Source of the DNA: Ectobius pallidus | Taxonomy: Eukaryota > Arthropoda > Insecta > Blattodea > Ectobiidae | Assembly: GCA_964059195.1 (NCBI GenBank) | Contig: CAXKWD010000009.1 | Location: 84,603,432-84,667,431 of the forward strand | Length of the DNA stretch: 64,000 nt | Direction of reading: 5' to 3' | Shown: one piece after another, positions 34,303 to 43,507 of the stretch | How the letters are laid out: every line of letters starts with the position of its first letter | Numbering within the stretch: position 1 is the stretch's first letter | The notes under the pieces: generated by a model | The model's database searches: none | What the model saw: only the letters and a program-made list of their open reading frames with translations | What the model was told of the DNA's origin: nothing | Position numbers and translations under genes: made by a program

Positions 34303-35576
34303 GTTTAACGGTCTAGTTGCATAAGCGCATGTAAAACAATAGTGTTTTTGGTCATAGCTAACTGTATTTTAATTTTCAAAGCCTCATAAGATCACAGTAA
34401 AACAATTGACTATGTTGTCAAGATAACTGATTTGCTTTTTTTTTTTTAAATAAATTATTTCGAATACGTATATTACCATAAAATAGACACTAAATTGAGC
34501 AATACTCCGAAACAGATCAATCGATTTTGTCCAATATCAATATACTTCTTCCCATGGACATTATAAATGTGTATACCAAGTTTCATAAAAATCCGGTGAA
34601 GCGTATTTGAGTTACCGCGTCTTTAAAATATACACTAAATTGGGTTTTACTCCGGTGCCGGTCTACCGATTTGGTCCAATATCAGTGGACGACTTCCCAT
34701 GTACATTATAAATGGGTATACAAAGTTTCAGGAATATCCAGTAAAGCATATCTAAGTTATCGCGACTTCTTACATATTAACATAAAAGGCACTAAATTGT
34801 GCATTATTCCGGTACTGGCGAACCGATTTGGTCGAATATCCATGGACATTATAAATGCGTATACGAAGTTTCATAAAAATCCGATAAAGCGTATTTGAGT
34901 TATTGCGCCTTTAAAATAGACACTAAATTGGGTTTTACCCCGGTACCGGGCAACAGATTAGGTTCAAATTCAATAGGGTACTTTTAATGGGCGTCATAAA
35001 TGCGTATACCAAGTTTCATGGAAATCCGATACAGCGTATCCATTAAAATAGGCACTAAATTGGGCATTACTCCGGTACCGGTGAACCGATTTGGTTCAAT
35101 ATCAATAGGGTTCTTCCCATGGACATTATAAATGTGTTTTCCAAGTTTCATGAAAATCCGAAAAAGCGTATTTGAGTTATGGTGCGTACAGACACACGGA
35201 CAGACAGACAGACGGACAGACATTTTTTCGTCCCCCACACAATCTCATAAAGTACCATACTGGCACTTAATAAAAAAGCGTACACAACCTCGCGTAAGCA
35301 CATAAATTAGAAACAGGCTTGTTCTGAACAATCAAAAACAAAAATTTCGCCCTCCGCGGCAGCGATACTGGTGCTCTGAACACGGCCAATTGGATGTTTC
35401 TCGTGATCATAAACTTGAACAAATATTCCACCACAGTCGGTAATATGCAACGCCCTACGTCAAAGCGCGAAATTTCAAACCGGGATTGGTTGTCGTATTA
35501 GAAGTATCCGCGGGCCAAAAAACTGTGAGAGCGGGCCGCGGGTTGGACAGGCCTGATCTAGATTATCGTTTCGTAA

Positions 35577-35696
35577 TACGCAGGGAGACCGAGAAGGAGA
35601 TGGGCTCAGGACTTCATAGAAGTGATAGGACCTCAATGGTCACGAGTAGCAAGGGATAGGAGGGAGTGGAAAATCACAATTTTAGGTTTAGAATAA
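35577..35696 (+). pseudogene. LINE ORF2 C-terminal end
   Basis: This plus-strand frame reads GRPRRRWAQDFIEVIGPQWS and RVARDRREWK and closes with a TAA at 35694. It is the conserved tail of an APE-type LINE. It begins 14 bases right of the hAT target duplication; I could not recognise the LINE on the far side of the hAT. Its 3' UTR probably continues through the copia insertion to the TTCTAATTCTAA tail near 39755-39775. Confidence 0.75.
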
Positions 35697-35785
35697 AATG
35701 TTGACATAATCTAGAAATTAAAAGTGAAGTGAAGTGAATTAGGGAAAAAGTACAGGACACTCATTCTAGACTCAAAATGGAACAC

Positions 35786-35930
35786 TGTTAAAGGTCTAAT
35801 ATCTACACAATATGTTACTAGTGCTGCCATCTGTCGTGCATTGTTGGCAGACATGTTTTGTTTGTTCTTTTGTCTCTAAATAAATTTTAGTCTGTGCCAC
35901 TCGTCAGTGGGAATACGTTGTTTTATTATA
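35786..35930 (+). repeat. Copia element 5' LTR
   Basis: 145 bp starting TGTTAAAGGTC and ending TTATTATA, base-for-base the same as 39462-39606 in my reading. It contains an AATAAA signal near 35879. It ends TA and not the usual CA. Confidence 0.95.
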
Positions 35931-35944
35931 GGTTATGGGCCCAG
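35931..35944 (+). other. Primer binding site, half-tRNA type
   Basis: GGTTATGGGCCCAG directly follows the 5' LTR. It is complementary to the anticodon-arm region of initiator methionine tRNA, the internal half-tRNA priming known for copia-type elements. Confidence 0.8.
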
Positions 35945-36093
35945 AAGCTCATAAAATCGCGGTATTGAGTCGTTTTAACAAGGATTTTGCAGTAAAGCAA
36001 GTGTTAAAAGACAGTATTCAGTGCGATTTAGCTGTGAACTGACTGATCGTATTAATTATCGCAGTGTATAAGTGTAAAAACTGTTCGTCAAAA

Positions 36094-38721
36094 ATGGCTA
36101 CCAATTACCTTATCAATGTGCCGAAATTAAAGGGACGCGATAATTATTCGGAGTGGTGTTTCGCTGCAGAAAATTTCTTAGTTCTCGAAGGCATGAAGCA
36201 TTGTATCAAGCCAGAACCGGGAAAAGAAATAGCAAGCGCGGATGACGAAAAAACAAAAGCCAAATTGATTATGACCATCGACCCGTCGTTGTATGTCCAC
36301 GTCAAAACCGTTAAATCTTCGAACGAATTGTGGAATAAACTACAGCAATTATTTGATGATAGTGGCTTTTCACGGAGAATAAGTCTGTTGAGAAATTTGA
36401 TTTCAATCCGGCGAGAAAATTGCAGTTCGATGACGTCATATGTGACGCAGATTATCGATACAGCGCAGAAATTAAGTGGAACGGGATTTGAAATAAATGA
36501 TCAATGGACAGGGTCATTGTTGTTGGCTGGATTGCCTGATCGTTTTGCTCCAATGATCATGGCAATCGAACATTCGGGCATTTCCATTACGGCAGACAAT
36601 ATCAAGACAAAATTATTAGACATGGAGTCGGTAGATTACAACGAGAATGAAATGAACGGTGCATTCGTCAGTCATTCAAATCATGCAAAGCAAAATAAGA
36701 ATAATTTGTCTATGGCCAAGAAAAATTGTAATGTTGGTAGTACTACTGTTCCGTCGAAGTCAAACACCAAGGCGGTGAAATGCTACCGATGTAAACAAGT
36801 CGGCCATTACAAAAATCAGTGCATGTATAACGAAAATGATTCAGCAAATAAGAAAAATAAAGAAAGAATGCAATCAAACGCTTTTAGTGCAGCATTTTTA
36901 AGTGCGAATTTCAACAAAAATGATTGGTATATCGACTCCGGGGCAAGTGTACACCTAACAGCAAATGAAAGTTGGGTTATGAATGCCAGATATGAACAAA
37001 ATAAAGGAATTGTCGTAGCTAATAGCGTGAAGATGACAGTATTATGTTCTGGCAATGTTAAAATAACGACATCAACTGATGATTGCGAGTACGACATCGT
37101 GGTAGAAGACGTATGCTGTATACCATCTCTGACTACTAACTTACTATCAGTCAGTCAACTAATAAAAAAAGGAAACAGTGTGTCTTTCACAGATAAAAGC
37201 TGTTGTGTTTACAATAAAAAGCAACAGTTAGTCGCTACAGCAGTATTGGTCAATGGGGTATACAAAGTAAACTTGGTATCCCAGGAGTATTTGGCTGCAT
37301 CAGCTGTGTCAGGAGTAACATGGCATCGCAGATTAGGACATGTCAACAAGGAATACTTGAATAAAATGAAAAATGCTGTCTTGGGAATGTCATTTGATGA
37401 AAAAGTAGAAATAAGCAAGGCTTCTTGTACAACATGTTGTGAAGGTAAACAGTGTCGCTTACCATTTAAAGGCAGTGGTCAGAGAAGCAGCAACTTGCTA
37501 GATTTAGTGCACACAGACATTTGTGGCCCTATGGAGACTACATCGATAGGAGGAGCAAGGTATTTCTTGTTATTTGTCGATGATTACAGTCGCATAACAT
37601 TTGTTTATTTTCTGAAGCACAAAAATGAGGCTCTGAAGTATTTCAAGATATTCAAAGCACAGGTGGAAAATCAAACAAAAAGAACAATAAAAGTGATAAG
37701 AACCGATAACGGTTTAGAGTATTGCAATAAGGAATTTGAAGATTACCTAAACAGTGCTGGTATTATCCACCAGAAAAGCAACCCATACACCCCAGAACAA
37801 AATGGTTTATGTGAAAGATTCAATCGCACAGTCGTAGAAAAAGCGAGATGTCTACTGTTTGATGCAAACCTGGGAAAAGAGTTTTGGGCTGAGGCCACCA
37901 ATACGGCAGTGTACCTGCAGAATCGAACTGTGGCTGCTGCGTTGGATAATAAAACGCCATATGAACTATGGACTGGCACAAAACCAGATATCAGTCATAT
38001 TAGGATATTTGGTAGCACTGTCATGGTACATGTTGCTAAACAAAAGCGTAAGAAATGGGATAAGAAATCTGTGAAATGTATTCTTACAGGATACCCAGAT
38101 AACATAAAGGGATACAGAGTCTATAATCCAGAAACAAGGACTGTGTTTACAAGTAGAGATGTGGTCATTATTGAGCCAGAAATCAATTCTGAATGTATGA
38201 TTCAAATGCAAGACCAGAATGTTGCTTCAGTGGGGGATGAGGTTAAACCAGAACAACAAGGCCAGGAGGTAACAAGTTTTGAATCAACATCTAGTCTTGA
38301 AGATAACTCCAACAGTGAAAATGATTATTCCTATGATGATGAAGACTCAGAGAGTACACTTCAGTGTGAAAATGAAAATTTCATGGACAGACCCAGACGA
38401 ACACGGAAACCACCAGAGAGATATGGTATGTCGAATCTTTGCACAAGCGCTGAAACCTATGATGATGTGGCAGGTTTGACACTGCATGATGCTTTAAACG
38501 GACCAGAAAAGAAACAGTGGATGTTGGCCATGCAAGAAGAACTACAGTGTTTCAAAGAAAATGATGCGTGGGAATTATGTGAAAGTCCACAAGATGGTAG
38601 GGTTGTACAGTGTAAGTGGGTGCTTCGTAAAAAATATGATAGTGATAACAAAGTTCGGTTCCGTGCACGTTTAGTTGCTAAAGTTTTTTCACAAATTGAA
38701 GATAACTCCTACGGAAACTAA
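36094..38721 (+). CDS. Copia gag-pol polyprotein (gag, protease, integrase, RT start), truncated
   Basis: The 875-residue frame starts at the ATG at 36094 (AAAATGG context), followed by ATNYLINVPKLKGRDNYSEW, the usual copia gag start. Parts in order: gag; a CCHC knuckle C230-x2-C-x4-H-x4-C243; aspartic protease with D281-S-G; the GAG-pre-integrase WHRRLGH at 410 with paired cysteines; integrase D475, D538 and E574, the last two 35 residues apart as in DDx35E enzymes; an acidic linker; then the RT N-terminus up to FRARLVAKVFSQ. There the family normally continues into the RT palm. Here the sequence jumps to the region just before RNase H in another frame and hits a stop. Gag, protease and integrase look intact, so they might still be produced. 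Confidence 0.95.
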   Translation: MATNYLINVPKLKGRDNYSEWCFAAENFLVLEGMKHCIKPEPGKEIASADDEKTKAKLIMTIDPSLYVHVKTVKSSNELWNKLQQLFDDSGFSRRISLLRNLISIRRENCSSMTSYVTQIIDTAQKLSGTGFEINDQWTGSLLLAGLPDRFAPMIMAIEHSGISITADNIKTKLLDMESVDYNENEMNGAFVSHSNHAKQNKNNLSMAKKNCNVGSTTVPSKSNTKAVKCYRCKQVGHYKNQCMYNENDSANKKNKERMQSNAFSAAFLSANFNKNDWYIDSGASVHLTANESWVMNARYEQNKGIVVANSVKMTVLCSGNVKITTSTDDCEYDIVVEDVCCIPSLTTNLLSVSQLIKKGNSVSFTDKSCCVYNKKQQLVATAVLVNGVYKVNLVSQEYLAASAVSGVTWHRRLGHVNKEYLNKMKNAVLGMSFDEKVEISKASCTTCCEGKQCRLPFKGSGQRSSNLLDLVHTDICGPMETTSIGGARYFLLFVDDYSRITFVYFLKHKNEALKYFKIFKAQVENQTKRTIKVIRTDNGLEYCNKEFEDYLNSAGIIHQKSNPYTPEQNGLCERFNRTVVEKARCLLFDANLGKEFWAEATNTAVYLQNRTVAAALDNKTPYELWTGTKPDISHIRIFGSTVMVHVAKQKRKKWDKKSVKCILTGYPDNIKGYRVYNPETRTVFTSRDVVIIEPEINSECMIQMQDQNVASVGDEVKPEQQGQEVTSFESTSSLEDNSNSENDYSYDDEDSESTLQCENENFMDRPRRTRKPPERYGMSNLCTSAETYDDVAGLTLHDALNGPEKKQWMLAMQEELQCFKENDAWELCESPQDGRVVQCKWVLRKKYDSDNKVRFRARLVAKVFSQIEDNSYGN

Positions 38722-39424
38722 GTTGCATGTATCTAAGGGGGAAAACTATGTTGGAAAATTCCCATATCAGCAAGTTATTGGGTGTCTAATGTACTTAGCA
38801 GTTCTAACCAGACCTGATATTACTTATGCAGTTGGATTTTTGAGTCAATTTAACAATTGCTATTCTAGAGAACATTGTGCATATGTAAAGCGTCTATTGA
38901 GATATTTAAAATGTACTAAAAATTACGGTTTGAAGTACACTGCTGATGGAAATTCAATATTAGAAGGATATGTAGATGCAGATTGGGGTGCAAATGTTAT
39001 AGATAGGAAGTCATATACAGGATATTGTTTCACTTTATCTGGTTGTGTAATTTCTTGGGAAACTAAAAAACAAACTACTGTAGCCTTGTCTAGTAGTGAG
39101 GCCGAATATATGGCTATTACAGAAGCATGTAAAGAAGCTGTTTATTTGAGAAACTTACTATATGAAATTACACAAAATTTGTATACCATTGATTTGTTCA
39201 ACGATAATCAGAGTGCACAAAAGCTAACTATGAATCCAATGTTTCACAAGCGTACAAAACACATAGACATTAAGTTTCACTTTTGTAGAGAATGTGTAGT
39301 AAATAAAATTGTAAATGTGAAGTATTTGCCTACAGCTGAGATGCCAGCTGATGTATTCACGAAGGCTTTATGTGTTATGAAACATTATAAGTTTTTGGAT
39401 GTATTAGGTATTCAAAGGTTGTAA
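38690..39424 (+). pseudogene. Copia RNase H portion, out of frame after deletion
   Basis: After the deletion junction, a second frame reads KLKITPTETKL, the conserved GCLMYLAVLTRPDITYAVGF, then RNase H with catalytic candidates in YVDADWG, SSSEAEYMA, NDNQSA and MPADVFTKAL. It ends normally at 39424, 37 bases before the 3' LTR. The RT segments that carry the catalytic aspartates (including the YVDD box) are absent between this part and the upstream frame. It could only be translated through a fusion that the present frame does not allow. Confidence 0.92.
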
Positions 39425-39453
39425 TATTTTTGTATATCAATATTGTTAGATAT

Positions 39454-39461
39454 AGTGGGGG
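39454..39461 (+). other. Polypurine tract
   Basis: AGTGGGGG, a purine-rich run directly before the 3' LTR, in the position used to prime plus-strand synthesis. Confidence 0.65.
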
Positions 39462-39606
39462 TGTTAAAGGTCTAATATCTACACAATATGTTACTAGTGC
39501 TGCCATCTGTCGTGCATTGTTGGCAGACATGTTTTGTTTGTTCTTTTGTCTCTAAATAAATTTTAGTCTGTGCCACTCGTCAGTGGGAATACGTTGTTTT
39601 ATTATA
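39462..39606 (+). repeat. Copia element 3' LTR
   Basis: 145 bp, the same as the 5' LTR at every base I compared. Followed by the AACAC duplication. Confidence 0.95.
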
Positions 39607-39611
39607 AACAC

Positions 39612-39778
39612 AAGCTACACACAGTAACTAACAGTTAAAGTAAAATCTCAAATCCGAGCATGCCCACAGGAAATAGCTCACCCCGTGTGTACAAACTGAG
39701 CTAGCCCTACCGAGAGTAGGAGGCCCTTGCCTGAAAAGGATTCAGTGGCTTTTTCTAATTCTAATTCTAATTTCTAAT
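39612..39778 (+). mobile_element. LINE 3' UTR end with TTCTAA tail
   Basis: It continues the sequence cut by the copia insertion. It ends GGATTCAGTGGC followed by TTTTTCTAATTCTAATTC, a simple-repeat tail like that at 20285-20297. Assignment to the same LINE as 35577-35696 is inference from position. Confidence 0.5.
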
Positions 39779-39784
39779 TATAAT

Positions 39785-39984
39785 ACGCACATAAGTTCAG
39801 CTTCCAAGATAGACTTAATTTTTTATTGTGATATTGACTAAGTTCTTCTAACAGTATATGACTATTATTTATGGGGAAATTGAAAAACAAAGTGTCATGT
39901 TCAAACTCCCATACAGTAAAAGAACTTAAAGACAATATGACAAGTGAAAATAAATTCTATCTCGGAAGCTGAACTTATGCGCGT
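39785..39984. mobile_element. 200-bp TIR element
   Basis: ACGCACATAAGTTCAGCTTC on the left is mirrored by GAAGCTGAACTTATGCGCGT on the right, and pairing extends to about 38 bp. Non-coding. No target duplication could be recognised. Confidence 0.75.
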
Positions 39985-40893
39985 GAAAGAAAATTTCCTA
40001 AAAAGGTGCTAATGTTGTGTGGATGCAAGAGGAGGACATTTCCAACATCTCTTGTGTTGAGGTACGTGGTTAATTTCATTGTAATTTTAACTGCAATCGT
40101 GAGAACCTGAACCATTACACCGTTAGCGGCTTTAATTGCGTAGATATTTCACCCGATCGCTCTGGAGTTAAAGCTGTGAATGATTATTTTCAAAGTTATA
40201 ATACGATATGTTACAAGGTTAAAATTTTTAATATTTATTGGTTTTATGATTCCTTTATGTTCATATAAAAATGTTTGGTGATTGATACAATCATTAATAT
40301 TTTTATTATCTTTTTTATTTATATTTTCTTATTTTTACATTTGAGGTAATATCAGTTATATATTTGGATGCCGCCGCGACGAGAAACCCGCACGATTGGC
40401 CAAACTCTTACGAGAAACGCACTATATTTTTCATCGCTCCGGCATAAATGAAGGAAGAGAAACGTAGACCTACATAAATGAAATCTTTTTTAAAATTGAA
40501 GAACCATATTTAGGGCCATCTCCCGTTCTTGTCGACAGTTGTCTTACTTGCGCGGTTGCAATAGATTTAATACGTGTGTGACGAAGTTGGTTGCATTGGT
40601 TGTTGTTATTTTAATGTAATTTCTACGTGATTCGTTTAAAAAGTAATTTGGATATATTTTTTAGGAATCATATAATAAAAATAAATAAATAAATACCTGC
40701 ATATAAATTTATTTGTTCCCTAGAAAAAAAAATTCAATCTTCAGCACTACTGGACTGCCAAGAAAACAGTTAACACAAAGATTAGTTTATTTCTTGCTTC
40801 ATTATTCTGTAATTTATAAGAAATTTAAATTTTCTTCCAAATTCTTTTCTGTCCTTTTAGTACAAATTTACGACTGTATCCTGTAGGAATACT
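39985..40893. other. Non-coding stretch, nothing recognised
   Basis: No supported gene or repeat. Confidence 0.4.
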
Positions 40894-41144
40894 GTGGCTT
40901 GGTTCTAAAAGGGCCAATGTCAATTTCTTGCAAAAATGAGATCTATGCATTATTGAGCTCGGCTAGTCTTTATCTTTCGTATACTAAAAGTGCTAATGTC
41001 TGATGCTATTAATAGACATAATACAGAAACCTTAGAGGCCAATGTCTGAAGTTCTCAGCAAAAAATGTTACTTCTATAAAGGCTTCTTAGTCAGTTACCC
41101 CAAAAGCAAGTTTTATGACATTGGCCCTTTTAGAACCAAGCCAC
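40894..41144. mobile_element. 251-bp TIR element
   Basis: Ends GTGGCTTGGTTCTAAAAGGG and CCCTTTTAGAACCAAGCCAC are exact inverted repeats, extending to about 29 bp (through CCAATGTCA). Internal AATGTCTGA phrases echo the inner TIR. No ORF. No clear target duplication. Confidence 0.85.
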
Positions 41145-42033
41145 TAACTGATATCAGTTTAAGGGTTAATGAACGACCGAGCAGCCCAATCGTATATAAA
41201 ATAATCAACCTATAGCTCCTCGTATAAAATTATAAATTTTACAATTTTCGTTGGGCTCATTACAGAAATTGGAATAACCTTTTATTTAAGGATTAGTATA
41301 GAATAGTGTACATTGCTCAGTGGATGCTGTAAATCGTCCTTCTTAGATGGGATTTTGAATATTGAGACTCTGTAAACCTGATGCGTTTACTTTGGATAAT
41401 CGAGAGTTGAGTCAACAAGTCTCGGTGCGTACGAAATGTTGAGGATGCGACCTACTTTTGCATGTTCTTTAGGAACGCAATAGCCTTGAATCTGATAGCA
41501 AGAGGCTTGCTGAAATTGGAAAATCGAGCGTATGATAACATAACAGTGTTCTGTAAATGTGGTTTGTAATGTCATTTAACGAAACAAAAGAACGGATGGT
41601 CGCATTGATAAGAGGAGGGGGCATGGGCTGTTCGGAAAGACAATGACCGGGGAAATGCGTTCTATCTGTTTGGGAAACGATGCCACGTCCGCCTCGCATT
41701 TTGTTTTCCGACCACTCTGCGGACGCAATGGTTTGCCATTCGACAGAGATCCCATCTCGCATTCTAGCAACTCTGTGCATCTGCATACCAGTTGAATTGT
41801 AGCATGTGTAAGCAGAATAAACTCAATACGAGCATTTTGCCTGTGCATAGGCATTTTATGTTTTTTTCGGGGGAAAATTACACATTTAAAAGAGTAATTG
41901 TTGCTAAATTTCTTGTAGGTCATTCGTAAAGTGTTGTTATTAACAGAAAAATAAATTACCACATCTACGTCATAACGAAATCGTTTTATGTCTCCCACTT
42001 TAAAAATATGTTGATTTAGTTTAGTTTAGTATG
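41145..42033. other. Non-coding stretch, nothing recognised
   Basis: Overlapping minus-strand frames at 41469-41998 show no domain or motif. No repeat recognised. Confidence 0.4.
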
Positions 42034-42035
42034 TA

Positions 42036-42160
42036 CTGTCTGACTGTGAGCTGAAGGCCGAGCTGGTGGCATAGTGGGGGAAAGACATAGACAGTAAATG
42101 CAAGCGCATGGTAAGGTAGTGGGGGAACGCTAGCTCGGCCTTCAACTCGCAGCCAGACAG
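42036..42160. mobile_element. 125-bp TIR element at the edge of a (TATG)n array
   Basis: CTGTCTGACTGTGAGCTGAA on the left pairs with TTCAACTCGCAGCCAGACAG on the right, and pairing continues through GGCCGAGCT. TA lies on both sides. The right end directly abuts the microsatellite. Confidence 0.8.
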
Positions 42161-42270
42161 TATGTATGTATTAATGTATGTATGTATGTATGTATGTATG
42201 TATGTATGTATGTATGTATGTATGTATGTATGTATGTATGTATGCATGTATGTATGTATGTATGTATGTA
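42161..42270. repeat. (TATG)n microsatellite, left array
   Basis: About 110 bp of TATG units with rare changes (ATTA near 42170, a TGCA near 42244). Confidence 0.95.
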
Positions 42271-42678
42271 TAGTCCAGTTATTCATTGGATGGCCAGCCG
42301 GCTTCAAAGAGATAAACCATTAAGTCGGTGTTTCTTTATGTTAATTGATCTGACTATATCGGGCTTGGTTCCCGCTTTCCAAAACAAAAGGAACGTTGCA
42401 ATATTCTCTCATTATTATCACTGACCTCAGTTCTTCCCTCACTTTAATCAATTCACACGTGCTATCGTTTACTGTAACTAGATCTTGCAACTTCGCGTTC
42501 CACTCCACGTGGAGTTGACGAGTAGCTGTCATATCTGTCGCAGGACATTCTTAGATTTTGATTGGCTGGGGTAACTAGCTGATTGGTGCGGTAAAAATAA
42601 AGAACATAGGTTGAGCTGTCGGCAAACTTTTCCTCCTGACGAAAGGAAGCCGCCTGGCCATGCAATGAATAACCAGAC

Positions 42679-42680
<2 letters not shown>
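42271..42680. mobile_element. 410-bp TIR element between two (TATG)n arrays
   Basis: TAGTCCAGTTATTCATTGGA on the left pairs with TGCAATGAATAACCAGACTA on the right, and the arms continue through GGCCAG..GGCTTC to about 37 bp. TA is present on both sides but is also part of the flanking repeat. No ORF with family features lies inside. Confidence 0.8.
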
Positions 42681-42710
<30 letters not shown>

Positions 42711-42728
42711 TGTATGTATGTATGTATG

Positions 42729-42759
<31 letters not shown>

Positions 42760-42780
42760 TGTATGTAATATATGTATGTT
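42681..42780. repeat. (TATG)n microsatellite, right array
   Basis: About 100 bp of TATG units in the same orientation as the left array, degrading at the right end. Confidence 0.95.
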
Positions 42781-42884
42781 TGTGTGAATGGGGAACCCCA
42801 CGAAGGGGGGAGAGGCGGGTTGGGAACGACCCTAAGCACGTTGTCCACTAGTAGGCCCGAATTCTCCATGCACGGAGTTTCAAG

Positions 42885-43090
42885 GATTCGTCATCATCAT
42901 CATCATCATCATCATCATCTTCACGGTTTGGGCGTTTTGCCCGTTCCGGCTTCATAGGTTTCTCCAGCGTCTCCTGGGTCGTCCTCTTTCTCTCCTTCCT
43001 TTTGGGCTGTAGTTTAATAATGCATTTGGATATCTACTATCTTCCATTCTTAAAAAACGTTCATGCCATTGTTGCCTACGTTCATTTTTT
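42885..43090 (-). pseudogene. LINE ORF2 C-terminal remnant with (GAT)n tail
   Basis: The minus strand reads NERRQQWHERFLRMEDSRYP, then NALLNYSPKGRRERGRPRRR, ending WRNL and a stop. A (GAT)n simple tail follows (plus-strand CAT repeats at 42892-42918), as at 7668-7680. Same type of LINE as 7668-7925, better preserved. Confidence 0.75.
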
Positions 43091-43499
43091 CAAGGATTCG
43101 TATCAATGAAATTTCAGTAGCTTAGTAATTAAATGGTACAATCCTCTTAAAAATCGATTCTTTAAAAAAATATCTTGTAGCGTATGTTCTTGTTTAATTC
43201 AGCTTTATTTAAGCTCCATTAAATATCGAGTTTATAGTCTGGTGCTGTGTGTATTCCAGTAGACCATGTAACTATCGATGTGTATTTGTGTTCTTTTATT
43301 GTTGTGTTTATGACGTCTATTAATTTCAACTGATATTCAGTTTTAATGAATATGATACAGTTTGAAATAACGCGATGAGTCAAGGCAAGGAAATATCCAA
43401 TTCAGCATTTACCAATACAACTCGGGAAACTATGGAAAAAAATTCAAATTGGCCGGACATATGGTTAGAACCCTCAGGATCAGCCACCTCGCTCGGTTT
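43091..43499. other. Non-coding stretch, nothing recognised
   Basis: No supported gene or repeat. Confidence 0.4.
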
Positions 43500-43507
43500 A
43501 TTATAAC

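Larger units (their letters stand above)
33085..35270 (-). mobile_element. Family G repeat, copy 3, enlarged and nested in hAT
   Basis: Its left end (reverse of the ATCAG..CTGAT tail and AAAGTGCCAG) and right end (TGGCACTTAA) match the two ends of the family. The core unit beginning ACTAAATTG is repeated about five times (34489, 34634, 34791, 34922, 35054; spacing 131-157 bp), each with a GCGTATACCAAGTTTCAT-type block. About 1.2 kb of unrelated sequence (about 33270-34460), including a tRNA-like piece and a (TA)n tract, lies between. Confidence 0.75.
31260..35555 (-). mobile_element. hAT transposon with nested insertion
   Basis: The element runs from CAGGCCTGTCCAAC to its exact reverse complement GTTGGACAGGCCTG. 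The 8-bp target duplication is ATCTAGAT (31252-31259 and 35556-35563), which fits the nTnTAGAn-type sites of hAT elements. The transposase remnant lies on the minus strand at its left part. Between the transposase start and the right end sits a family G element (33085-35270). Without that insert the element would be about 2.1 kb, short for an autonomous hAT, consistent with a decayed or partly deleted copy. Confidence 0.92.
35786..39606 (+). mobile_element. Copia-type LTR retrotransposon, internally deleted
   Basis: The 3821-bp element has identical LTRs and a 5-bp duplication AACAC (35781-35785 and 39607-39611). Domain order is gag, protease, integrase, then the start of RT, then RNase H, which is the Ty1/copia order. 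The central RT is missing, so this copy cannot reverse transcribe itself. Identical LTRs mean it inserted recently or was homogenised. It lies in the probable 3' UTR of the LINE described at 35577-35696. Confidence 0.96.

Noticed and set aside
36064..36093. Ten extra codons upstream of the copia ATG
   Set aside because: The frame would begin with GTG; the ATG at 36094 matches the usual copia gag start and has a better context.
41469..41998. Two overlapping minus-strand frames of 105 and 140 codons
   Set aside because: No domain, no composition bias typical of coding sequence, and no second copy; treated as chance.
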